Below are positions 1 to 19,700 of a stretch of DNA of 64,000 nt, one piece after another. A program made the position numbers and the translations under genes. The notes under the pieces were generated by a model. It was not told the DNA's origin. It saw only the letters and a list, made by a program, of their open reading frames with translations, and made no database searches. Within the stretch, counting starts at the first letter, position 1, and each line of letters opens with the position of its first letter. Source of the stretch: Certhia americana (taxonomy: Eukaryota > Chordata > Aves > Passeriformes > Certhiidae); the NCBI GenBank assembly GCA_018697195.1, contig JAGMWU010000045.1, positions 582,628 through 646,627 on the forward strand. The letters are read 5' to 3'.

Positions 1-2690
1 AGCGAGGATGCCTGAATATTATAGCTCCTAAAACAGCGATGGCTATAGCAGTCACACCAACCAAAAACGGCGGGCAACGAGCTACCGAGACACACACAAA
101 AGCGAGACAAAAGGAGGAATAGGTGAACGATTAGCAAACCTACTTTAGGACATTAGATGTGCTTGCTCACGCATTTACCAAGAAAGCATACCATCTGAAT
201 AATACAATAGATAACAAAAGCGACAACACACCCAAGTTGCAGGATGAAGAGGCCAGAGTTTTACTGCTGAAGGTCAGAACTCAAATGCACCTTTCCCGCG
301 TAAAATCTACACCCATTAGCTCCCAACCTAGCAGCGTTTTCAACGACTGTAGGGTGTCCAAATCTGATGTCGTGTGTCCAAATATAAAATGAAATAACGG
401 AAGTGATGAGAGAACATCTCTAAAGTTAGATATCTGACAGTACTAGGTCTCACGAGTCTTATTCACGAAAAATGTACTGTAGCAAGGTCTCAGCAGAACA
501 AAGGCATTGAAAAAAACGTTTGGGTGCAATAATTTACGTTAGACTTTCAGGGGGAGACATTGCACGTACAAAGGAGCGAGTACGAGAGGGAGAACATGAC
601 GACTGGGAGGAGAGCGAGGACCAACATCACAGCATATAGATTGCTTATCGATAAGCTGAGACGTACAAACGGTACAACCTGCATAACAAACTGGCATAGT
701 AAGCATAATACCCCATTCACAAACCCGTGAGGAATGAAATGAAATACATTTTTAACCCATTAGGGCAGCTGGGTGTGTTTACAAACAACAGTATCTGCCA
801 AGCCAGACCTTAGATGGTTTCGGCCTACAGAGAGCATAACAAGCCCACATCCTCTGCATCTATAGCTAGGGTTGGTGTGCCGGGGGGTCTTACAAGGCAG
901 GGTGTCACTAAAACCCTGAAAACTGGCAGTCACTGGGAAAGGAGGAACGAACACATATAGGCCAACGGATGGAAGTGTAACAATGACGCAAATGTACGTA
1001 GATTAAAGAGAGAAAAGGACAGTCTCTAGAAGAATCATATTTTATTGGTTCAGAAAATTCTACTGACAGAAGAATGTCATTAAGAACTGATAACCCCCTT
1101 CTAATGCTTCAATAAGGCGAAAAGCAATATGGGTGAAGAGAGGAAAATCATCCATACATTCAGGATCAAAGTACACAACGTATTAGAAGTAACTAGGGGC
1201 GAAGCATGTAACATATATGCAACGAATACTTGGGCGGCATTTTTCTCTAATTGCAAGGTCAATCGGCCTACTTCGGGGAAAAAAAAAAAAAGACTTTAGA
1301 TGATCATTATCAAGAACTGTTCAGCACATAAAGGAAAGTATGAAGCGCATGTTATATGATACTTTCGCGTTGGCCTCACGTGACAGTCTAAGTCAGAGAT
1401 CTTTCCACTCCTGTACAGATATAGTACGCAAAAATGGTGCATATTGGGGATAGTGCTAATTGCAATAGCCATAGAGGCGTGTAATCCAAAAAGGCCCAAA
1501 GGGGCCTCAATAACAAGTCATGGCAGAAAAAAATTATAGCATGATGTGCTTCAAAAGTCAAGGCCGGAAATAATAAATCGCATTCTGAATAATGTAACAA
1601 AAATATAGCCCTAACCATATGGTTACAAGGACCAGCGGTGGATCATCCCACAAGATGTCCGGCTAAGCATTCGCGGAATACAACCGAAGCTGTTATTGTG
1701 AAAGGTACCGGATCTGGAGAGTGGATCCCGAATGGAGAGAAAAATCCTACTATCCTGACAAAGACCAGGGCCAGCCTGGAGCATGATACCAGGACCAATG
1801 GGTTTATAAATGTCCTCCATAAGGGTTAGACTTGGGCCACAACTTGTGGGATACCCTGGCAAAAAGGCAGTTGTGCAAAGCGCGGGCCGGTGCCCGGCGA
1901 CGCATCACCTAAGTAAAGTCTTCCCGATGCGTAGAATGAAACTTCTGTAAAAGACAATATTTTACTGTTGGCTAGTTTATGGCCGATGGGGAGGAAGAGA
2001 CCCTTTGCTGCGGGCAAAACACACCAAAAAGCTCTGCGACGCATCCTCGTAGTGCGGACCAACACGGTTTGTGGGACAGTCTATATGGAACACTACATAA
2101 GAGGAGAGGTCTCAGTCTCTGCGAGACTAGACAACCCCTGCGTCCAGAGCCTCTCTTCATGGAACGAGAGTGATGCTCCACCCCCTCATCACATCTTCGG
2201 CCCTCTACCGCACCCGCTGCCGTTGGTGTTGTTCCCGTGTGTAGCTGGAAAGGAGGCCGGCACCTAGGTTGCCATGTTCCAAAGCACACATTCGCCTTTG
2301 GAGCTGGGTGTCTAGTCGAACGCAGAACAGCGCGGCAGGTCGCACGCTCAGCACGGGGGCGTGCGCCCTGGCGGAGGCCAAAAGGGCCAAAAAAGCGGCG
2401 TGGTGGAGCGTATTAGTAAAGCCCCACCGCGCAAAGGGGTGCCTCCGACACAGCCAAGGAGCAAGATCATGGCCCGCGATGGCCGGCAAAAAGCGGGTAA
2501 AGAATTCACAACAAGGGGCCGGAGGCGGTGTCAGCAGGGGAGGGGGCATAAAACCGAGGGGCGGAAAAAAAGGGAAACCCTCACGGCACCTGCCCGTTAA
2601 GCCTGCTGCCCGTCGAATTTATGAAATTTCGGTCACTCACTTAAACGAGAGTACCCGAGGCCCACGGAAAAGCCAAAGACGCAACTAGAC
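1..2690. other. CpG-retaining tract without recognisable gene or repeat
   Basis: I see no exon, CR1, LTR or simple repeat here apart from short homopolymers (for example A near 1280). Base composition is mixed, roughly 40-45% GC in the first half and rising to the right, yet CpG is not depleted: by hand I count about 46 CpG in the first 1,380 bases, several times the density in the intergenic DNA after 16.7 kb. The reading frames of up to 139 codons look like chance frames in CpG-containing DNA and none resembles a known family. The tract probably lies upstream of COPS4, in the spacer or in the first intron of a minus-strand neighbour. A 10-bp direct repeat (GCGACGCATC at 1897 and 2036) and a 10-bp inverted pair (ATCCCACAAG at about 1646, complement near 1843) are present but may be chance. 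Confidence 0.5.
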
Positions 2691-3370
2691 GCGCAGACTG
2701 TCCCCGAAGCCCATGGTCGACGCCGGGCCCGCGGCCGGGCCCGGTCTCTACAGGCCCGCAAGGCTGGGGGGGGAGCGCGGTGGCCTCGCCAGAGTAATGC
2801 TGTGTAAACAAAAAGAAAAAGGGTGCCAGTGCTCGTGTGAGGCCGTCTCGGGGGGGGGGACCCCATCTTCCCCCGTCCGTCTCTCGGGACCTCTCGGTTC
2901 GTCGAACGCCTGGCGGCCATCAGGGGCGAGGGGCCGCCGCCCGGCCTCCGTATTTCGAAAGTCCGCCATTTTCAGCTAGTCAGCCCGTCACCACCGCTCC
3001 CGCCCCCGCCGCACCTGCCCCCGCCGCCCCGCCCCGGCGCCGCCCCCGAGCCGCGAACCCCAAACCCTGCCGCAGACCCCGCTGCCAGGGGGAGCCTCGC
3101 CGCGCCGCGGGGCCGCCGTCACCCCGCCGCGGATCCGGCCGCAGCTGATCCCGGACACAGGCGGGCAGGGGACGCGCCGGGCGGGCACTCCCGCGGCCGA
3201 GGGGCGGCCGGGACCGACTGTCCGCGCCATCTCGGGGAGGCCGGCAGGGAGCCACCCGGGAGCCCGGCGCGCCGCGGGGAGAGGGCCCGCCGAGGCAGGG
3301 CCTGTTCCTTCCCGGCGGGAGGTGACTGTCAGCCGTGCCCGCACCCCGTTCCCTCTCCTCCCGCCGCCGC

Positions 3371-3379
3371 TTTCCCGCC
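3371..3379 (+). promoter_or_regulatory. consensus E2F site TTTCCCGCC
   Basis: A perfect match to the E2F/DP consensus TTTSSCGC family, 12 bases inside the putative minus-strand intron that starts at 3391. A second copy in the opposite orientation lies at 3939-3947. Short motif in GC-rich DNA, so binding is inference. Confidence 0.4.
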
Positions 3380-3391
3380 CCTCGCACTCAC

Positions 3392-3600
3392 CGGGCGGGC
3401 GGCCGTTCTTCTTCTTCCTCCGCTAGCGATGCTTCTCGCCGCTGCCGGCGCTGCCCGGTGCCGCTCCCGGCGGCCGCGGCGGCGGCGGCCGCGCCCGCGC
3501 CGATCCCGCCGCCGCGTTTGTTCAAAATCACGCGCCCCGCGCCATTCCCCCGCCGCATCCCATAATACTGCGCCGCCCTGGCAACCGCCGGCGCAGCGCC
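3392..3600 (-). other. putative first non-coding exon of a divergent minus-strand transcript (possibly LIN54)
   Basis: Reading the minus strand, the GC-rich block rich in GGC/GAA repeats ends in G|GTGAGTGCG, a near-ideal splice donor, with the intron starting at 3391. The right edge is a guess, placed near the ETS motif at about 3605. No coding frame is claimed: the overlapping minus frame is alanine/glycine-rich low-complexity sequence typical of CpG islands. In vertebrate gene order LIN54 lies next to COPS4 and is transcribed away from it, so a LIN54 first exon is the natural candidate. None of the LIN54 CXC-domain sequence is in the window, and from memory the two 5' ends are not directly adjacent in human. 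A promoter-antisense lncRNA is an equally good alternative. Confidence 0.35.
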
Positions 3601-3666
3601 CCGCGCTTCCGGGACCGCCCCGCGCCGCCGTCCGCTTCCGGGGCCACGCGCGGGCAGGCACCACCA

Positions 3667-3709
3667 GGCCTTATCCCACTGGCGGTGCGGCCTTATCCCA
3701 CTGGCGGTG
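3667..3709 (+). repeat. tandem 21-bp direct repeat in the COPS4 promoter
   Basis: The 21 bases 3667-3687 recur exactly at 3689-3709, a period of 22. Each unit contains CCTTATCCCACTGGCGGTG. The core TTATCCCAC is present a third time as its reverse complement GTGGGATAA at 3718-3726, immediately downstream. The cluster sits about 160-200 bp upstream of the COPS4 ATG in the middle of the CpG island, where a protein-binding site duplicated in tandem would be expected. I do not recognise the factor. Confidence 0.7.
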
Positions 3710-3726
3710 TAAATCCCGTGGGATAA

Positions 3727-12316
<8,590 letters not shown>

Positions 12317-12742
12317 CTGTGCCCCACTGTCCCCGTGGAGGCAGTCACCTGCCTGCTGTGCCGGCAGGGGGAGCTGAGCAGGACTGGGAAACAAACAAAA
12401 AACTCTCTTCACTTCCCCATCTTCTGCTTCCACTAAGGCTTAGGACACGATTAGCTGATCCCATGCTTGGTGTGACAGGCCCCAGTTCTCTGAGCTTAGA
12501 TTGATGCTCTTGCTGCCTGTGCGTTGCACTCAGCTTGTCCTGAAAACTGTGTTTTCCATTTAAAAGAAGCTGTAACGTCTGCAGCAAGCTTTGGGTTTGG
12601 TTTATTTAATTTTTTTTTTTTCACTGTATTGCTGTAGCTTTGTAGCCCATTACTTCTATGATGCGTGTCCTGCTGTGAAAATAGAAGCACCATGTTTCTT
12701 TTAGCTATAATTATTCTAATAAAGGCTGAGATAAGCCTCTTG
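12317..12742 (+). terminator. COPS4: COPS4 3' UTR and poly(A) signal
   Basis: After the stop codon a roughly 425-base untranslated region runs to AATAAA at 12718-12723. Cleavage is expected about 15-25 bases later, near 12742, and T/G-rich sequence typical of a downstream element follows (TGTAGTTTTGTGGGGTTTT near 12760). No earlier canonical signal is seen, so this is the likely main 3' end. Confidence 0.8.
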
Positions 12743-14735
12743 GTTTAAGTGTTGTAAGGACCTGTAGTTTTGTGGGGTTTTTTTTGCTTTGTTTTCGTTT
12801 TTTTTCTTAATCAGTAACTTGAAATAGAACATATTTGTAATTGCGTTTTCAGCCCCTGAAAATGCTAAATGAAAACCTTTTTTTTTCTTTCTTTGCTTAT
12901 AAAACGCAAGTCAAGGTGTCATGTCATGCAGGACTAACTTGAAAAGCTTATGCACAGCAATGAAGTTTGAAAGCGGCCCTTTTGATGTTTATCAGTCTGG
13001 AGTTGGGCACTCTTTACCCATCAATGTGCTTTGCCAGATACACACATTTAAAAAACATGACAAATATTTGGGTCTTCAGAGGCTTCTGTGCTTGGTTATC
13101 TCCAGTCTCTTGGAAACTCCATCCACTCAATTATCCACTCAGTTGCGTATCTAGCTGCATACCTTGGATCAAAGTTCTTTAACGGCTTTGAGAAACAAAA
13201 ACAAGTTGGCTGATGAGGCAAACATCCCTGAAGAAAGGAATTAATAAGTTTCAGGATGTCAAGCACAGCAGAAACTAATTACTATTAAATCAAAAGCTTT
13301 AAAACAGGGACAAGCAGCATGCAGGCTTGCTATACTTACACTTGTCACTGTGAAGAAGTATTGTGTTTCAAGGTGTGTTGACATTACTTCTCAGTAATAA
13401 ACTGTCAAGTGAGTACAGAGCCAATTCTAATGTTCTTTGCTGTGCAAGTACTGCACATCTTAGTACAACAGCATCAGAAATGGTGAGAGTAGGCTGAAGG
13501 GTATTTTGACCACCACCTATTTCCGAGGGAAATTACTTGTAACTTGTTCGAAGTGGTACTGGCTGAGAGTTTTCTCTCCCTTCAAGAGAAATACTGACAT
13601 AGTCACTATAATTTTGGAGCCTTTTTTTTTTCTTTTTGCTTGTGCTCCGACTTCTGCATCGAGCTCTTCTGGAGCATGCCTTTTGCAGATGGATGTATGC
13701 TACGTATGCCATTCATATACATTCCCATTTAGGTGATTTGCTGCTTCAATCTAGTACTCGAATGAGAACCGAGTCCTAAAAAGCCATGCCAGGGTGTGTT
13801 CACAGCTATTTTGTGGACCTTTTCTCCCTATGGGCCAGGACTGACTTCTGGAAAGCAGTAAGCAATTCTACTGAGCCATTTCTGAAAGGACAGACCCGAA
13901 GTGGCCAGCTGAAGCCTCAAAACCAAAATTACTTTGGTGATGCATATTTCAAGCCACAGACTGATTTACCTGATGATAACCCAGATCTAGCCTGGGAATG
14001 CTGCGGTGAGCCAGGGACAGGTGAGGGAAGCAGAGCCACTTCCACTTCCAGCAAGGATGAACACGCAGGGGACAGAACTTGCAGCCTCGACAGATGCAGC
14101 ATTTGGGGTATGCCATGCAACTGGAATGCTATGGAAAGGGAGTGTAATTTTCACATCAGCAGGGAAGATCTAGTTTATTAAAGTACAGTTACCTGCAGAA
14201 ATTGCTGTAACCTATTGCCCAGCCCACAGTAGAGGCATTACAGAAAGCAGTAAAGGGAGTGGTTTGGAACACCTGGATAAATATATATATATGGAAAGAG
14301 TTTGAAGGGTGGAGAAAGTATGCTCAGTGGTATCAGCCCAGCCCATCTGAGATACAGGTACATGATACATGATACAGGTACAACCGGGACTTGGAAGTGT
14401 TAATGAATATTTTCTCACAAAAATCCAAATAAGAACACAAATGGGAGGGGCTATACAGTCTTACTTTGTTCTTATTCTGCAGTTAACAGTTTTAGGTAAG
14501 GAAAACTGGACCCACCATTCTTATGGTGATGGGTACTTGAATGATCTACCAATTGATCAACAAGTGACTTTAGAGAATCCTTCAGATGAATTACCCCTCC
14601 ATGGCAATCTTGTTGGCCTTAATTTTGTTACATTTATTCCTTGTAAGGGTGGTGGTTCAATACCTTGAAAGTTTTCTTTTAATTTCTTTTTCCTTGACGT
14701 AAATCAGCAGGTATGCTCAATTAAAACAGAGTGAT
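12743..14735. other. intergenic, nothing recognisable
   Basis: AT-rich DNA with T tracts just after COPS4 and a short TA run near 14280. The plus-strand frame at 13786-14181 (131 codons) resembles no family I know and has no supporting splice or promoter context. Confidence 0.5.
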
Positions 14736-14739
14736 GATG

Positions 14740-15420
14740 AGGAATACACATAGCGCGGGTGGTTACAGGCTGTGCCCTGGGTGGGGGGAATGTTAGGAGC
14801 CCCCATGCCAAGGAGTGCCTGGTCACCCTGAGACTCGACAGGAGCTGAAGAGCAGCGAGAGGACTCCAGACCAAACATCACCGCTGGAACAGGCACGGAG
14901 ACTGCGAATGTATGCACACACGTCTGCAGAATCCTTCGCTCTGAGTTTGTCTGTTGGAAGCTGTCCCGCTGTTGCTGCACCGCCATTAAATTGCTTTAAG
15001 GATGCAGATGAGTGGGACTCTGTCACAGGGAACCTGAGGTCCAGCCGGTGGGGATAACCCGCCTGGCTGTGTGAGTGTGGAGCCGAGCGGGGCACCCACC
15101 GTGTCCCCGGAGCTGCCATGGGGATTCGGCCCTAGCAGACACGGCCCGGCTGCCACAGCGGCTCCTGGGCCGTCACACCGGCAAGTTTCCTTAACAAACG
15201 CCTCCATCAGAGCAGTGCCAACCTCGCCGAGCCCATTCCCCGCTGCCGGGAATCGATCACCCTGCTTGAGGCGGGAGGCAAAGCCAGCGGCTCCCCGCTA
15301 GATGGAGAGCTAAGCGCACGGCACCGACATGGAGGCCTCAGCGCCCGGGGGAGAGCAGCACATTCCCAGTTCTGCCGTGTGATTAAACTCTGCTCAGCCG
15401 TGGCGAGCACAGAAGAACAA
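14740..15420. promoter_or_regulatory. isolated small CpG island 2 kb downstream of COPS4
   Basis: GC content and CpG density rise abruptly from about 14745 (TAGCGCGGG) and fall again by about 15420, where AT-rich DNA resumes. Within it are many CpG, for example near 15040-15130, 15165-15260 and 15310-15350. No CR1 or LTR that I can recognise accounts for it, though a CpG-rich young retroviral LTR or internal fragment is possible. The frames inside (up to 98 codons, both strands) look like low-constraint GC-rich frames. It could be the promoter of an unannotated lncRNA or an enhancer-like island. I cannot tell which. Confidence 0.55.
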
Positions 15421-16204
15421 ATTAATTGGCCTCTGGGCTCTCTGGATTTGTGAGCCTTTAGCTGCGCTTAGAGCAGGTTACAAAGCTTTTTTCCCCACAT
15501 GTAAGGCTTAGGTTGTACTTCCTGACTTCAACTACCAGTCCCTTGGTACCAGAAAGTTTTCCTTTCACCCAAGCTAAAAATGACAAAAAGAGAACTTTGC
15601 TCAGAGTAAGGGAGTAAAAATTACTACAGGGCCTCGCAGGATGATTCAAAACAATATATAATATGTTTTTAAGTATAATGTGGGGCTGAACTTGGGATTA
15701 ATGAGGTCTTGGTAGCCTAACAATGTTTTTTAAGAAATAAAATCTTAGTACAATGAGTGCATTTATCTAGAAAAAAGGATTTCTATGAGGAAACCTGAGA
15801 ACAATGTAAGTCATCTGTTAAGGGGACAACACCCATGCAAATCCATTTTTTTGTTGGTTTTTTTTGGGGGGAGTTGTTTTTTTTGTTTGTTTGTTTAAGG
15901 CTTAGGGGCTTTGCTTTACACATGATATGACCTCTATAAAATGATGTTTTTCTTCTTTGTGGTAGTCATTATTCTAACTTTGTTATTCATTGAAAAAGAT
16001 AATCTAAAAGCCAAATAAAAAAAAGTTTACCACACTAAGAACATTAGACTGAAAAATAGGGGGTTAGTCTAGGTTCACAATGAGTGCACAACATTCATTT
16101 TGTTGCAAAAGCATAAACTTGAAATTATGACTTTTGAGGGAAGGGATGCCACTGACGGGTACCTTGACAGGCTTCCGAGGTGGGGCTGTGTGAACTGTGA
16201 ACCT
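15421..16204. other. intergenic, AT-rich, nothing recognisable
   Basis: Contains T/G-rich low-complexity sequence at about 15846-15897 and several A tracts. I see no gene or recognisable repeat. Confidence 0.5.
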
Positions 16205-16715
16205 TGAGTTCAGTGCAAGATCCTGCATGTGGGCTGAGGCAATCCCAAGCACAAATACAGGCTGGGCAGAGAATACACTGAGGGCAGCCTTGGGGAGAAG
16301 GATTTGGGGGTGTTCATGGATAAGCAGCTCAATGATCTGGCAAAATGTCTCACAGCCCAGAAAACGAAATGTATCCTGGGCTGCATCCAAAGCAGCGTGG
16401 CCAGCAGGGAGAGGGAGGGATTCTGCCCCTCCGCTCAGCTCTGGTGAGACCCAACTCGGAATACTGTGTCCAGCTCTGGGGTACTCCAGGGGTAATGGCT
16501 TTAAAATGAAAAAGAGCAGGCTTAGGTTAGACATTAGGAAGAAAGTCTTTCCTGTGAGGGTGGTGACACTGGCACAGGTTGCCCAGAGGGGTTGGGGATG
16601 TCCCATCCCTAGAAGAGTTCAAGGCGAGCTTAGCTTTGAGCAACCTGGTCTAGGAGCAGATGTTCCTGCCCATGGCAGGGAGGGGTGGAACTAGATCAGT
16701 TACCATGGTGTAAAT
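16205..16715 (+). mobile_element. CR1 LINE fragment, 3' part with internal deletion
   Basis: The sense strand shows degraded reverse-transcriptase C-terminal coding sequence and the usual CR1 3' region. Recognisable pieces are the CCTGGGCTGCATCCAAAGCA and GTGTCCAGCTCTGGGGTACT stretches, then GACATTAGGAAGAAAGTCTT, GGTTGCCCAGAGGGGTTG and TGAGCAACCTGGTCTAGGAG. Between about 16480 and 16500 the sequence jumps from the RT region to near the 3' end, losing the stretch that normally lies between. The 3'-terminal short repeat is missing. A non-functional relic. Confidence 0.85.
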
Positions 16716-19700
16716 CAACCAATTGGAATATTATCACAGCACAGCATGTGTGGATTGTTTGGGGCAAGGATTGAGGAAAATGTGTTATCAGTTACCTCAC
16801 CGCTTTGGGTGAGTCCCAGCACGATTATATTTTTATTGGCTTTCAAATGCTGCAATCATCATTGTAACTTCTATATTTCAGGGTATATAATGCTTCCATT
16901 ATTGCCTGTAGGAAGCTTTATTTCTGGGTACAAAACAGTTCCCAGCTGCTGTGACTTTACTTTCAAAACAGGAAACTGCCATTTTACACCTGATCAGCGT
17001 TAAAGCCTCATGTAACAATTGGCACTGAGTGTTTCGGAGGGTTTTTAAGAACCAGGAAGGATGAAAACCGCTTTCTCCAGCATGGTCTGTCTAGTTGGTC
17101 TCTACTAGGTATGAAGAGTCCCAAGGTACTGCATTGACTATAAATTTAGAGGCAAATTGTAAGGTATGTGTAGTATTTTGTAACTATTTCACACGGTCAA
17201 AGTCCATGACCAGCTACAATATTGTGCTCTGAAGAATGGGGAATAGTCACTTTCTACAGTTTCTACTGCTTTGCTTGTGCATTTATGTTGGATGTGGCAT
17301 TTTGTTGTGATTCTGCATAGCTTGTGGTGTTTTGTCCTTTGAATTAGCATTTTTATTTTCTGAATACAGATAATTGTCATGATGCATTTCTATTCTTCTG
17401 TAATGGATAAAACCAAAGAGGAATAGTTGGAGAATCTTTTAAATTCTCACAGTCTTTGTAAGATGTCTTGTTACTTGAATGTGCTCTCAGCCTGTGCTGT
17501 TTCCATTGTTGTCATCTTTTTGAAGGAAATCCAGATCTGCCTTTGTGAGCTGCCTTTACCAGCAGCTTGTCAATAGCTCTGATCTGTGGGGTTTTGCTCA
17601 TGAAGCTCAATACCTGTTCCCCTAATCTGAGGGTGTCTTTTCTGATCAGATGCTTTTCCCTTCCACGTGGAATAAGGATTACCAGCCAGGGGGGGAGGAT
17701 TAGCAGAGAGGGCAAGATTATAAATTCCCTGGAGGTTGTTGGGGAATTCAGGATGCACGCCCAGCCAGTGGGGCTAATACAGAATGCATGACCTAAGTAG
17801 GTGTATTTGTACTGTAGGGGTAACTGAAGACCTAAGAAAGGATCAGAAGGATTTTTTGTTGTTGCTTGCAAAAGTTGCTGCAACTTTCACAGTAAAAAGA
17901 AACATGAACCCATGATATCTACTCCAGATTTACACTGGTATTTTTATGTGTGGCTTTCAGCTGGAATTTGCCTTTGTATTGTAAGCGTTGTTTCTATTCT
18001 TTGTGGCAGATGTGAAGAGATAAACAGATGGAAGTTGCTCACTGGACTAGGAGTTCACAATTAGTTTAGGGCTCATCTGTAGGCTGGCTGTTCTGTCAGT
18101 AGTCCCAGGGAAAAGATGTCAAAACTGAAGTGAGATTCACTCAGTAAAGAATTACAGGATGGGAATGTATTAGTGCAATTCAATATGGCTTAAAGGGAAA
18201 CAGGTGCTGGCAAACAAGCTAAGCAGGGTTGAAAAAAGTAATTGTACAGGGGACAAGAGGTACCCAACTTCACAGGTGCTTGTGATTTGCAAGAATTAGC
18301 TGTTCAGAGCTGATAGGATACGAGTGAACAAACTGATGTCATTCTAGCTGTTGATTAAAGAATCCTTATCAGCTGGGGGTTTTGTTAGAGACAGCCTCAA
18401 CTCAGCATTTCTGTTTGCAGTCTGCAAGTAAATAGCTAATAGAATGATACATGTGGGTGCTATGTTACAGTGAAGACAATCTGGGTGGAGAGGAGCCATT
18501 AATGCAAAATGGAGCTTGAAATGGCTGCATGCAAATTAGACACAGGTATGTCAGTGTTTTGTTGTGTTTTGTGTTGAATATTGGCACTGGATTAAGCCAT
18601 TATGAGAAATAAGCCTGAAATTTTTGTACATGTTTTTAAAGCTGTGTCAAAATGTATGGACAATACAATAAAGTGTGGTCAGACTGATTTTAGAAAAGGT
18701 AAATACTTTTTAGGGAGGACCTGAAGGATTTAGTCTGTTGCATTCTCTCAGAAGTCCCTGGAGTGGCTAACAATCCATTTACTTCCATGCAAAGCATATT
18801 TACAGAACTAGGGTGAGTGACAAATGGCTAAAAATTGAAAATATGCAACTGTAATGAGAAAACAAAGCAGCAGTTCCTCAGAGCAGGAATTAAGCTCTGG
18901 AACCAACCATCAAAGGGCAAGGGTAGGTTTCCACTCTTTTGCTGCCTTGGAATCCAGAATGGCTGCCTGGCTGGAAAGTGGCTTAGTCATTTAGTACTGG
19001 CTGAGTTTAGTCCAAAGGCAACAGTGCATTTTAAGGGTCTGACCTACAGGAGGTCAGACACCATGACCTAATGGTCTGTTCAAGCCTTAAGGTTTTTCAG
19101 TTCTGTGAAGTGATTTGAAGGTGAAGAGACTTGTACCTTGCCTAATTCTGCACAGCAGCCATGCTGTAGCCTTTCATTGTTTTTATTCTGTGATACCTGT
19201 GTTTGAGACAGAACTGCATCAGAAATTTCTGGCCAGACAACAAAGTAATCAAATGCATCAAATAATAGCTACACTAACTTCAGGGTCTGAGTGGAAGGTT
19301 GCATTCTATTTTCCAATAAGGTGATCACATTTCATCTGACAGTTTGACTTTAACTAATGAAATACATAGTTAAATTCCTCGATCAGAAAGTGAGCTGCTA
19401 GAGGATGTATTGCCACATGTGAAGCACCCTGTTTTTGTTGCTTGCCTTAGTTAAGTCAGGAAAATATTTTCCATGGAGTTATCAAAATTAGAAAAGCTAA
19501 TGACAGTTGTGCCTTGCCTTCTAGCGAGAGACATTGACATTTGTGCTGATGAGTGACCCAGCTGAATGCTTGGGGGGAATCAGAGGGCAGGTGGGTGACT
19601 CTCAAATCAGTCTGCCCTACCTTGCAGGTGTGTGGGCTGTTGTTAGCTGAGTAGTGGGGTGGTTCAGAAATGTGCTCTGCTGTCAACTAGAGCCTGTGGC

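Noticed and set aside
2269..2688. 139-codon basic frame upstream of the CpG island
   Set aside because: Composition reflects GC-rich purine-rich DNA, overlaps other frames on both strands, and resembles no protein family.
13786..14181. 131-codon plus-strand frame downstream of COPS4
   Set aside because: No recognised domain, splice partner or promoter; within chance length for 64 kb.
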